From contig JAJEKV010000002.1 of the NCBI GenBank assembly GCA_021234155.1, forward strand, positions 2,454,155-2,518,154: 64,000 nucleotides of DNA, in the 5' to 3' direction. The notes under the pieces were generated by a model that saw nothing but the letters and a program-made list of their open reading frames with translations, was not told the origin of the DNA and searched no databases. Below, one piece after another: positions 45,237 to 55,218 of the stretch (position 1 is the first letter of the stretch; each line of letters opens with the position of its first letter). This DNA comes from Isoetes taiwanensis (Eukaryota > Streptophyta > Lycopodiopsida > Isoetales > Isoetaceae). The translations under genes were made by a program, and so were the position numbers.

Positions 45237-46410
45237 CCGAGAGTTTACAGGCAGCAGCCAGTTTCGAGCAGTCACCAGCATATGCTAGGCATATGCCGGC
45301 ATATACCTGGATATGCCCACATACCCACATAAACGCGGGTTTGCCCCCCTAGGGGCAACCCAAAAAGTGTAGTTATACTAGAAATGAGAATATTACAAAA
45401 TTAAATTAACCGTTGTTTTCGACGAGTACGGCGTATCCTATTTCTTCTCGAGGGCCCTGCACTTGACTGACTTGATGATGTAGCGCTTGTGTTTTCATTC
45501 GCCGTCTTCATAAATTAAAGAAGTTAGCAATAGCATCCCTTTGAGCAGAGTTGCATGAGCTAATAACAAGCATCAATAAAATTATTATTTTTTAAATTCT
45601 ATAGCAAGGACCTCGGAAAAAACACGAGAGAAATTTATGTAGTAGAAATTTATGTCAATCCTAATAGTATTGCCAAATGAAATTATACAAGACTTTAATC
45701 CCGATTGCGCTAGACAATCTCTCTATTTGGTAACTAGAGGCAACTTTAGCATCGTAATAAATACTTAGAGCGAAGTCTATTCGGCGGCCCGTCAACCTCG
45801 GCGGTGCACTCGCCTTGTGCGCCACCTCGGTTGGCAATGGCGCCTCGAAGTTTTTCGGTAGGAATTTCTCTGGCCAAACAATTATCTAATACGTAAATGT
45901 GTTTATAGAAGGCATACATGGCATGCTAGTTAGAACTAGTAGAAATTATAATCCAAGAGAATGTATTTTTTATCCCTACAGAAAACCACTTTGCAAAGAT
46001 GCAATGGTCTATATACTTCAAGAGGATGTAATTTTTTTTCTCTACTGAAAACCACTTTGCAAAGATGCAATGGTCTAACTTTGGTGACAAAAATATGTGA
46101 CTATATTTTCGTCACATTTATGACATAATATACATGAATTTTAAGAATTTTATGTGGTAGTTACAAAGGTTTAACTTTGGTGACAAAAATGACAAAAATA
46201 TGTGACTATATTTTTGTCACATTTATGACAAAATATACATGAATTTTAAGAACTTTATAAGTGGTTTCATTCCCGCCCAAACCAATGCCACCTACGAGAA
46301 AACAAGAAAAACAAAAAAGTCTATAGTTTGAGCACCTCTGAGAAGATACGAACGTGCCTCGGCCTCCTGGTAGAAGCTCTGCTGGAAGAGAAGGAGTTTT
46401 TTGGAAGGAG
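45237..46410. other. Interior of the CACTA element; short repeats
   Basis: CATATGC-type words recur at 45,279-45,330. A small minus-strand frame at about 45,408-45,515 (MKTANENTSATSSSQSSAGP, then RIRRTRRKQR) is basic at its end and unrecognised. At 46,077-46,260 a TTTGGTGACAAAAATATGTG ... ACATGAATTTTAAGAA.TTTAT segment is tandemly duplicated and resembles the element's subterminal repeats. Confidence 0.45.
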
Positions 46411-46411
46411 T

Positions 46412-46537
46412 AATTTAAAGGACCTTAAAATTTCTGAATGAAATTTTGAGCTGACCTGGTGGGTCACGAGCGGCGGAGCCGCGAGTGGCGCCGCAGTCTG
46501 CTCAAAATTTCATTCAGAAATTTTATGGTCCTTCAAA
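46412..46537. repeat. Foldback with perfect 25-bp arms and a GC-rich loop
   Basis: The left arm, 46,427-46,451 (AAAATTTCTGAATGAAAT...GAGC), is exactly complementary to the right arm, 46,500-46,524. With a few mismatches the pairing extends to about 46,412 and 46,537. The 48-bp loop contains CGGCGGAGCCGCGAGTGGCG, the same kind of GC-rich core as the element at 8,057-8,216. Confidence 0.85.
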
Positions 46538-46544
46538 TTCTCCG

Positions 46545-47162
46545 ACGAAATTTTAACCATCTTCAAATTTCTGCCCGATCCAGCTTCAAATTTCTGCGAG
46601 TTCTTGAGATCTGTAGCATTTTTTGCCTTTGATTTTGCTTTCTGATGTTCCTCAGTGAATTTTAACTCACAAACGCGATTGCAGTAGTTTCTATCATAAT
46701 GGGTTCTGCCGATCTTGTGACAGATCAAACTAGGGGGGCCCAGTGTTCTTTGTTTCTGCAAATCTTAGAAACTCCGGGCAATTTTGACATGGATCTGCCA
46801 AGCCCAGCTCTTTGTTTCTGCAAATCTAAAAACTCCGGGCAATTTTGACATGGATCTGCCAAGCCCAGCCGGATTTAGGCCGAAAATTTCTGCCAAGGCA
46901 CTGAAGGAAACGGATTTAGGAAACGGATTTAGGAAGAAACTTTCTGCCAAGGCACTGAAACGGATTTAGGCAGAAACGCAGAGGAGGGCAGAAACGCAGA
47001 GGAAAAGGGCAGAGGATTTAGGCAGAAATGCAGAGGAAACGTTGAGTGGAGAGGAGGGAGCGGCGGCGCCGCCCATGAAAATTGACACAAGGTCAACAGA
47101 GTTTTTCGCTATTTAAAAATAAGGTGAAAGAGGGCGAAATTTGAAGATGGTTAAAATTTCGT
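46545..47162. mobile_element. MITE-like element with perfect 27-bp terminal inverted repeats
   Basis: The left end, 46,545-46,571 (ACGAAATTTTAACCATCTTC...), is the exact complement of 47,136-47,162. The 618-bp interior holds a tandem duplication of about 63 bp (AAACTCCGGGCAATTTTGAC ... CCAAGCCCAG at about 46,770 and 46,831) and repeats of GGATTTAGG.AGAAACTTTCT (46,910-47,030). No target duplication is obvious and no protein is encoded. Confidence 0.8.
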
Positions 47163-49735
47163 AGAACAATTAGGTGTCAACGACCCGTTAGTTTCCTTTT
47201 TTGGCAAATTTTTCCTAGAACGGTGCAACGGGCAATATATTTTTTTCTTGTTCCTGCCAAAGTCGAGCACAGGAGGAGCCAAGAAGCATCAGGAGGATTT
47301 GTCAGGTGGGATTCATCCGAGTTTTTATTTTCTACTCAGCGTTTGTCTGGCAGCCAATGCAACCTCTTGTGAGCAATCTAGCTTCGTGTATAGTATGATT
47401 GGTATGATGGACACATCCTGTGTCTTGGTCTAAAAGCATGAAATGGTTATTTATTTGGCAGACCGCTGTACAATTTCTCACAATGACTTGGCTTCCGATA
47501 ACCACTAACATCAGATTCACTAGATTTGCCAAAGTACATCCTGAATTTTGAATGCCAAAATTCGAGACATCGATTGCTAGTAATAAGGCATTCTATACAA
47601 GACTCGAACGATCGTGCCATATAGCTTTTATTCGCAGAAGGGTTAATTCATTTCTAAAATGCTAATCATATAGGTGCAAAATTATTGACCTGACTGGAAT
47701 CTGCAGGTTACACAACCTCTTGCTGGTAACTATTATCCTGTGAGTTCTAATCCTCTGAAATACCACCTCAGCCTATTTTACAAGTATTTTCTAATTGAAA
47801 CCAAATCTCTGAGGTCAACCTAGGAACTCATTTGAAAGATCATAAGACAGACTTTTCTGTACTTGTTGATAGACTTGTGGGAGCAGGAAGCATCACTGAT
47901 GGCCAAATTGAAATTTTACTTCATAGGTATGGTGAAACACATGGAAATTACTTCTTCTGCGGATGTTCTTATGTTATTATTATGGTCTGCAAACTTAAGA
48001 TATAAGCCACAAGCATGACATGATAACATCACATGCCTTGGGATTAGCACTACAGCAATTATAAATACCTCAAAGAACTTCGCCTGCATCTTCCCTATTC
48101 TCTCATCATTCCGTATCATCGTATCCGGAGCATTATTGAGCTTAAAAGCCAGTTTTTCTAGCTTATAGTTGTGGATTACATCCTGCTGCATTGTCTTGGC
48201 CTATCCTTTATTGATGGTATCTCAAGAGGTTGTTGTCAAGTCTGTCCAGGTACTACATATTTGATTAGATTTGTACCATATTGTCGTCGATTCGCGTAGC
48301 GAATCGACATTCTTGCTCAAGACGAGCATGCATGCATTGCATGCGTCGCATGCATGCATCGCATGCGTTTTGGGCCGTTCGTCAGGTTGGGCGTTTGCTA
48401 CTTATTGCAGAGTTCTTCATCGACGTTTCATCGGCGCTTCCTCTTCTCTCAGCAGTACCTTATTCTCTTTGAACCCACCCTCCCCTCCCCTTTTTTGTTT
48501 ACTTTATTTTGTACAAGTTCTGTTTATCATGTTTTTCCACCCGGTGGGTGATGCTTTTTTTCCACCCACTGGGTGATGCTATTCTTTGGTATGTTTCTCG
48601 TTTGTTGTTGGTGATGTGCAGGTACAGGTTGGCGAGCGCCATCCGTTTTGACTTCTCCATGCGCGGGTTTTTGGGAGCGATTCGATGCTTTACGTTTGTC
48701 TAAGCCCCTTGCCGAAGGCTTATCACTAGGGTTTTTCCTCGAAAACCCGAAAGGGCGGGGTTTTTTAATCCCGGTGATAAGCTTTCGGCAGGTACATCAG
48801 CCACTCATCTATTAGCATTGTATCTGTTTTTGGGGTCCAAATGTTATAATTGGATTTTCCCTTTATTTTTCGTGGGTAGTTCGCATGTGTGCGGCTATCC
48901 ACTGTCCACCATTGTAGAAATCTGCTGAGATGAATGAGAAGCCTATCTAGGGCGCTTTTGTTGGTTTCATGCGAGTCGCAGTGCAAGAATGCAAAGATTT
49001 CTGTAATATGTCCAGGTACTAGCTTTGTTGTTTCGCTCCTCTTCATGTTCCCTTAGATGATGTAGATTGCTTTTGTACTATTTTGTGACAGAATAAACAT
49101 GATGTAGTTCTAAGATTTTGTTGATGCTGTTTCAACATGTGATATATCGTTTGCTGTATAGATATCTGTGTCTTGCTTTGTGTTCATTGAAGACCTTATG
49201 TTCTAGATCTAAGCTTTAAGATATTCTCAATCTTCAAAGGATATGCCTCAGGTCTCTGTCACCTGCCATTGCATATTTGTTTGGAAAATTTGAAGGATCA
49301 ACTTCTGTCATAACAGGGTAAGTACCTGCGCTTTCAATTCTGTATGTTGTATGTTCAATTCACAGAAATCTTAAGACTAGCTGGCCAAGTGTTGTTTAGA
49401 TCAAACTGTTATAAGGTAGAAGCTTTGTATTTACCTGCATGTAGTTAGAAATTACAGCAGCATGATGCAATCTAATGCACCAGCAGCATGATGCAATCCG
49501 ATGCAAAACTTTCATGTTAACAGTTCTGATGCAGTTACTTCGATTCTTGAACTTCTCCCTAAACTCCAATGTTGTTTTATACAAAAGGTGGGTGTCAGCA
49601 ACTCGTTTATTTTGCTTGCAGTTTTACTTGTGCATTCATAGCTCTGAGCTGCCAGCCTCTTTCGCTATGAGTGTGATAACGTGATTGGAATTTGTTGATT
49701 TTGAAGTGATTTGGCAAACTGTCCTAATGCACGGC
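47163..49735. other. Interior of the CACTA element, no gene recognised
   Basis: Frames at 47,248-49,684 are short and without motifs. A GCATGCATGCATCGCATGCG-type self-complementary stretch lies at about 48,327-48,366. A repeated CCACCC.[CG]TGGGTGATGCT phrase is at about 48,538 and 48,562. Confidence 0.45.
48711..48789. repeat. Long stem-loop (16-bp arms)
   Basis: GCCGAAGGCTTATCAC at 48,711-48,726 pairs with GTGATAAGCTTTCGGC at 48,774-48,789 with one mismatch. The loop contains a second self-complementary segment, AAAACCCGAAAGGGCGGGGTTTT, read in part. Confidence 0.8.
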
Positions 49736-50565
49736 CTAAAAGATCAACCATACAGATGTAGTGACCCTCATTAGTTGATTTACAGACTGAGAGTCACGGC
49801 TGTACATGGCAGCTGCATGTATGACTACAGAAAGAAGTGTGGAGAACATGAGTGGTGCACTGCTACTAGAATTTGCTGCAGCTGATGTAGTTGGTGTTGT
49901 TTCCATAGACTGAAACAAGCTGAAGCAGCACCGCATAAAACTGGTGCCTGCACATGTAATCCATCGCAGTATACTGGCCACCTGGCTTTTTATGGAGCTT
50001 AACATGGCTGCAATCAATGACTCCTGCCACATTTGGAAGACCTGTGATTTCTTTGAATCCTTCCATAATCTCCACAAACCTCTGTCCAATTGGGATGCTC
50101 ACATACTTGGGGTAAATTTTAATAGCTAATGTCTTTGTGATCAGATTTGTCACCCTTGTGATCATCCAAGGATCCATTTGAAACTTTGCTGCCATTACAC
50201 GAACCTTATGCCCATGCCATATGGAATGTCTTGCCCTTAATATGAGGCTCAAGCTCATCAACAAGTCTTGTAAAAAGAATATATGACATGCCATATATAT
50301 GTTGCCATTGCGTGTCTAGGGGCTCAGAATCTATGTCCAAATCTCCTCCAGATGGTGGCAAATGAAGGAATGCCCTATGAATGGAGGTGTCCCATACATC
50401 ATCAGTAGGACCAGTTAGAGCTGATCGCGCAGGCGCATCAGCTTCCGGAGAGTCACGGCTGTACACGGCAGCTGCATGTATGACTACAGAAAGAAGTGTG
50501 AAGAACATGAGTGGTGCACTGCTACTAGAATTTGCTGCAGCTGATGTAGCTGGAGTGGCTTCCAT
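49736..50565 (-). pseudogene. PIF/Harbinger-type transposase relic (DDE_Tnp_4)
   Basis: The first part, 50,565-50,206, reads VWDTSIHRAFLHLPPSGGDL and YGMSYILFTRLVDELEPHIK. A one-base shift leads into RVMAAKFQMDPWMITRVTNL, KIYPKYVSIPIGQRFVEIME, GFKEITGLPNVAGVIDCSHV (with the first catalytic Asp), KLHKKPGGQYTAMDYMCRHQ and FYAVLLQLVSVYG. These match the order of HARBI1-like plant transposases (the ...G.P...GaiDgtHi... region). The later acidic residues are missing. A copy of the first exon (about 125 bp, 50,450-50,575) reappears at 49,788-49,912, at the other end. It is a nested, dead element. Confidence 0.85.
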
Positions 50566-50649
50566 AGACTCCAGGTTGCCACATCTCGATTCGGCAAAAG
50601 ATCAAAGAGCTTGCGAGAATCTTCTATGCTACCACATTTTGCATACATA

Positions 50650-50841
50650 TCAATGAGGGTATTTGCGATGTCCGAATCTATGTTGTAGGACCTGATTGTG
50701 TATGTGCCTGCCTTGGTCTATGGTTCCTGCATTAGCACATGCTTTTAAGATGCTTAAAAATGTTACTCTATCTTGTTCCATCCCACTTTGTAGCATTTCC
50801 TTAAAACAACCTAAAGCATAAAGGGCTTCACCATGCTGCAC
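50650..50841 (-). pseudogene. PPR protein fragment
   Basis: HGEALYALGCFKEMLQSGME, QDRVTFLSILKACANAGTID and QGRHIHNQVLQHRF match the end of one PPR motif, a complete long-type motif and the start of the next. The minus-strand reading appears to continue toward the Harbinger relic (ALIDMYAKC-like words near 50,600-50,650, with breaks). It is only a fragment, about two motifs long. Related in type to the PPR relic at 31.5 kb, but not the same segment. Confidence 0.75.
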
Positions 50842-52150
50842 ATATCCTGTTACTGCAGTGTTCAGTAACAGTTGCTTGCATCTGTATTAAATAAATGAGT
50901 TGATTCAAATAGAAAGATCATAGCATATCAGTAAAGTTGTTACGAGGTAAACAAACAAGTTAATAGCCTAAATCTATATGGACCATTTGGTAAGCCATGG
51001 CTACGCTACTGTTATAGCTTAGAGAAGGTGCTAATGCACCAGGGTTGCCTCAAAACCAAATGTGGTCTTTGAACTTCTAGTTATATGGCACTGGAGAGAG
51101 GTTAATTCTTTTAGAACATTTTGTAAGCATAATGTGGCCATAGGAGTCGTGGAGAGTTGGTTAGACAGAGGTTTGATTTGGCTGTCTTAAACCTCGATAG
51201 AATGGCTGTGTATGTAATCATTGCAGTTTATGGAGTCAGAAGCTTTGCCCATGGGATTGGGCTACAGATGATTTAAATCGATTGCAGGAAACAATTCGAC
51301 CAAGAAGAATTATGTTCAGTGAAGCTTATTGCACTAGCGGAGGTAGTTAAGGTTAGGTATTAGGTTCGGATAATGGTGCACAATTGCCAAATTTTGAATT
51401 TAAATGACAACAGGTAGAGGCCATCAGTTGAAAAATTCAGCTCTTTTTGTTTGTTAATGGCCGTAATGGTGGAATGTGGTTTGCAAATGCCAACGTCCAA
51501 ACATTTGCATGCACATTTGAGTTCCATGCTACAGCCGTAGACATCTGCATTACACAAACAATCCATATGCAGATGCAGACACACGGGTCTTTCCATTTGA
51601 GACTTTGCACTCAAAGCAGTTTCAAAGAATAGAATAGAATAGAATAGTTTTTTTAACGTCCACGGAGAGGGCTTGAGATAACTTTTTACTCAGGCGTTTT
51701 GCATCTTTACCAGGCTCATATTTGCATAAGTCTTCTATTCTGATAATATGCATTAACCTATTTTTGTTTTCTTATTCTCAGGTTTCTCAGTTTTTACCAA
51801 ATGGTTGTATTCTTTATCTCGTCTTAGCTTCCTTTTCATTACATTCTGCAGTCTTATATATAAGGTGCAGAAAGTGGATCAACATATGCATTAATTTTTG
51901 TTTAGGTATTAATACCATTGGAACTAAGTTGTATCCTTGATTTTTATTTAAGGATTAATACAAAGGTGGGGTAAAACCATTAAAACGAAGTTGTATTCTT
52001 GTTTTTCATCTAAGCCTCAATACAAAGGTTGGAGTTTGAAAATTAATGTATTTGTCTAGGCAAATTCATGTCTATCATTGAGAATTTAAGTACCTTGTTA
52101 GGGTGTAAGTTAAGTTTATGTATATTTTAATGTTGTGTTGTTAAATGTGC
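50842..52150. other. Interior of the CACTA element, no gene recognised
   Basis: AT-rich with a short GAATA microsatellite (about 51,626-51,647). A repeated ATTAATAC[CA]A.TGG.A..AAGTTGTAT phrase occurs near 51,907-52,000. The promoter of the TnpA-like gene should lie toward 52.1 kb. Confidence 0.4.
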
Positions 52151-52158
52151 AGTGCAAG

Positions 52159-53585
52159 ATGGTTAACAGAAAGGACAATGAAAATGGGAAGGAGAAAGGT
52201 GTTGTTTAAGCTAAGATGTTATAAAAAATCTTGTCAATGTTGACGGAGGAACAAAAGGATGCAGTGGCACGTGAACTATCAAATGGAGGCGCATCATCAT
52301 CGAAGAAATCCAAGAGAAGGAGAAGGTCTTCCGTTGGTAGTGGTACTTCCAAAGCACAAGAGAATGCACGTGTAGAAGGTAGTGAATCGATGGCATCGGG
52401 AAACTCTCGTGCTATGAGCTTTAAGAAGATGGGGGACACTGAGGTATATTGTACATCAATTTTAATTGTTTTGAGTGTTTGTTCCTATCTCGTTGATTAA
52501 TATAATGTTTTTTATATTACGTTGTAGGTGTGTGTGTCTAGTGGTGGAAAGATTCATCCTGATGCTCATCGAAAAGAGTTTATGGACATTGCAAGCAGTT
52601 ACATGTTGGACCACTGCCACGAGATACATCTAAACTGGCGACAAGTTAAGTTGCGCCAGAAGCAAGACGTGATTAATGACTTGAAGAATAAATTCGGTGC
52701 TGGTTTTAATGAGAAGGATGTCTTGAAACAACTGGGACGTCGATGGAATCAACATGTTAGACTTATGACCTTCCAAATTCTTTTTTCTTGTTTTATCTAG
52801 AGCTTTAATTTTCTTCGATTATATTGGTAGGGATTATCTAAGACGAAAGGCGCGAAAAGGTTTGACTTCCAAACCTTCGTTTGTTAAAACGGCAAACTGG
52901 AAAAAATTTCTAGACTTGGCGAAGGTGGAGCACCCCATGAAGAAGTTGGTGGCATCTCAAAGAAAAAAGAAACCATGCACTGGGTCGGGTGGGGATAGAT
53001 CAATCATCTCCAATTATGTAAGTATCATATCTTATTTGTTTAGAATCAAGTGCTATAAATACAAATTATAACTTCCTCGTATTTGCAATATTTAGTATGC
53101 CTACTTCAGATGTTATCCTACTGAGAAAGTCATTTCCGAGATTAAGGAAATTGGAGGATGGAAGAAATGGATCCAACGTGAGAGTGATGAAGGAGCAACA
53201 AAGGTACAATTGTAATTTTAAGAATCACAATTTAAATATACATGTATGGATATTAGTTAGCATTAACTCTATTTAATTATCTTGTAGCACATGGCACAGG
53301 ATTATGTTGGTAGGGGCATGGTCCCAGCAGTAGATATCAAGGGGAAAGCTGTTGTAGATCAAGTACCATGTGAGGAGAATGAAGACGATCTGCATGCAGG
53401 TTTTTATCTAAGTTGTTGTACATGTTTATATTGTAGCCATATAACTTATTTTTTTTCCTATGTAGTTGGATATGTCTGAATCATCAAGCAGTGGAAGTTC
53501 AAGCGATGGATCTAGCACTGGCACTGGAAGTGAAGATATTACATCTAGTACTGACAGTGAGGAGGTTGAAATTAATAGTGTTTAA
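52159..53585 (+). CDS. TnpA-like CACTA protein (plant transposase Ptta/En-Spm family)
   Basis: TnpA-type proteins bind the subterminal repeats and assist TNP2. A likely translated exon ends at DTE|GTATAT (52,443) after MLTEEQKDAVARELSNGGAS and a KKSKRRRRSS nuclear signal. An in-frame stop after the ATG at 52,159 suggests that the start is 52,237 or that an intron was missed. Next, 52,528-52,755 has GGKIHPDAHRKEFMDIASSY and LKNKFGAGFNEKDVLKQLGR-RWNQ. Then 52,835-53,019 has DYLRRKARKG, WKKFLDLAKVEHPMKKLVAS and CTGSGGDRSI, which resemble the W..L...W.s...K.....N..nR.....H..Gs pattern of PF03004. The following exons, 53,096-53,201, 53,288-53,399 and 53,468-53,585, end in a Ser/Asp-rich acidic tail. 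Two junctions are one base out of phase, so small indels or wrong splice choices remain. Confidence 0.7.
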
Positions 53586-53859
53586 TCAAACATCTTTATT
53601 ATTTTGTTTGTCATAAACTTCTTCGTAAACAATTCATGCGTATTGTTCTTTTCAGACATTATGAATTATTCCTTCTATGTGTCTATGAGACATTATGAAC
53701 TATGCTTCTATGTGTATCGTTCTTTTGAGACATTATGAACTATGCTTCTATGTGTATTGCTTCTATGTTTTATAAAAATTCATGTTCAGTATTCTTCTCA
53801 GACATTGTGAACTAATCATTATGAATTAAAATTGCTAAAAAAATATCAAAAAAGAAAAC
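53586..53859. repeat. Short repeats after the TnpA-like gene
   Basis: The phrase GACATTATGAACTATGCTTCTATGTGTAT is repeated (read in part) at about 53,690 and 53,730. AT-rich, probably the 3' end of the gene. Confidence 0.6.
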
Positions 53860-54560
53860 AACACATGTGCCAAACAGATGACAATAATGTGTCAAAAAAA
53901 TGATTTAAAATATGTCAAAAATGTGACTAAGATTTGCTAGAAAAAGTGACAAAAAATTACCCAAATATGTTTATAGATGACAAAAATATGCCAAAAATAA
54001 TTTAGAATATGACCAAATATATGTCAAAACATTGCCAAAAAAGTGACAAACATGGCCTAAAATATGTTAAAATAGGTGTCAAAAAGGTGCCAAGACAACT
54101 TAAAATGTGACAAAATAGGTGCCAAAGACTTGCCAGAAAAGTGACAAAAACTCATCTGAAATTGACACAGTAGGTGCCAAAGAATTGCCAAAAAAGTGAC
54201 AAAAATAGATATAAAATATGACACTCTAGATGACACTAAATTGTCAAAAAACAACCTAAGATATGACAATATAGATGTCAAAGAATTGCCCAAATAAGTG
54301 ACAAAAAAATGCTATAAAAATGACAAATAGGGTGTCAAAAATTTGCCTAAGATATGACAATATAGATGTCAAAGAAATGCCCAAAAAAGTGACAAAAAAT
54401 GCTATAAAGATGACAAATGAGGTGTTAAAAAATTGCCAAAAAAAGTGACAAAAAAATGACGATCTATCGTCACTAATTTTTGACATTTTTATGGTCACAT
54501 TTTTGTCAGTTCTCTGAAAAATGCAGTAGTCTACAAAGTGACAAAAAAACTGACAATAAA
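53860..54560. repeat. Right subterminal repeat array of the CACTA element
   Basis: Dense GTGACAAAAA, ATGCCAAAAA, GTGTCAAAAA and ATGACAAATA words spaced about 10-20 bp, mirroring the left array. Larger duplicated blocks occur too (AAGATATGACAATATAGATG TCAAAGAA.TGCC at about 54,258 and 54,350). Confidence 0.88.
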
Positions 54561-54566
54561 CGCCTA

Positions 54567-54579
54567 TTCTCTTGTAATG
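54567..54579. repeat. CACTA right terminal inverted repeat
   Basis: TTCTCTTGTAATG; its complement differs from the left end at the third base only (CATTA instead of CACTA). Confidence 0.8.
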
Positions 54580-54582
54580 ATA

Positions 54583-54760
54583 TCACTCCGCGCTGTCATC
54601 CCTTTTCTCCTCGAAGCATCAAGGTTCTGTGTCTGCTCTGATAATGGATCCGATATCGTCCATCGACAATGCATATGGTACTACATCCTCGTTAGGCTTT
54701 CCCTTCTTCTGTGAGCTTGAGGTCGCAGGAGCATCTTCTGAGCCTCTTGCCTCTTCTTTC
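54583..54760 (-). pseudogene. Possible upstream exon of the gene cut by the CACTA element
   Basis: On the minus strand, an acceptor TTTGCAG at about 54,762-54,768 opens a frame reading KEEARGSEDAPATSSSQKKG, PNEDVVPYALSMDDIGSIIR and ADTEP, with a TGA at 54,619. A neighbouring frame stays open to the transposon end. The acidic, Ser/Lys-rich composition suits a linker. It lies on the correct strand and side to be the 5' part of the 32.6-36.6 kb gene, but no frame joins perfectly across the insertion, so the link is a guess. Confidence 0.3.
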
Positions 54761-54839
54761 CTGCAAACGAGGGTGCAATACACGATTAACGCGATTTCGA
54801 GTGATCTACCCAACATCAAGATGAAACCTCAAACATCAG

Positions 54840-55218
54840 TTGTACCATTCCAGCCAGACTAAACTGTAAAGAATGGCATACAGTCGCCAATTACAGACAG
54901 ATTAATTACAGGTGGGACGAAAAAGCAAAGGTTGAACAATGACTCACAGGCAGGCCAATTAAACACGTGCAGAATAATCTAGTCATTGCCAGACAAATTA
55001 TAGACAGAGCAATTAATCACGGGCAGGACAGTTATGCAAAGGCAGATTTAACTCACTGCCAGAGAAATGATAGACATAACAATTAGGTCGGGCAGAAGAT
55101 TTACTGTCAGAAAATAAAGAACAAATACTGTACAATAAACAGACCAATGAACATAACCCTAAACACTGAACAAAGAATCGAACAATGACATACAGAATGA
55201 TGAAGAATATCTAGCACA
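54840..55218. repeat. Degenerate tandem repeats
   Basis: Words such as ATTGCCAGACAAATTATAGACA, CACTGCCAGAGAAATGATAG and ATTAATCACGGGCAGGACAG recur in changed form about every 35-60 bp. No gene is seen. Confidence 0.5.

Larger units (their letters stand above)
36618..54579. mobile_element. Large CACTA (En/Spm) DNA transposon, about 18 kb, with captured genes
   Basis: The left end reads CACTACAAGAGAA (36,618-36,630). The right end reads TTCTCTTGTAATG (54,567-54,579), whose complement CATTACAAGAGAA matches at 12 of 13 bases. Next to both ends are about 0.7 kb of short GTGACAAAAA/TGACAATAAAATGACAA words, the subterminal transposase-binding repeats typical of CACTA elements. Inside are TNP2 (minus strand, near the left end) and a TnpA-like gene (plus strand, near the right end), so both transposition genes are present and point outward. 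Between them are a SET-domain gene, relics of NOP9/Pumilio-like, receptor-kinase, Harbinger and PPR genes, and foldback elements. The flanking triplets CAA and ATA do not match, so the 3-bp target duplication is lost, or the ends belong to two related elements. Confidence 0.7.

Noticed and set aside
48048-48070. CACTACAGCAATTATAA as another CACTA end
   Set aside because: No partner end and no subterminal repeats beside it.
54057-54498. Minus-strand frames rich in Phe, Leu and Ser
   Set aside because: Translation of the right subterminal repeats.
36615-54582. A 3-bp target-site duplication around the large CACTA element
   Set aside because: The flanking triplets are CAA and ATA; they do not match.
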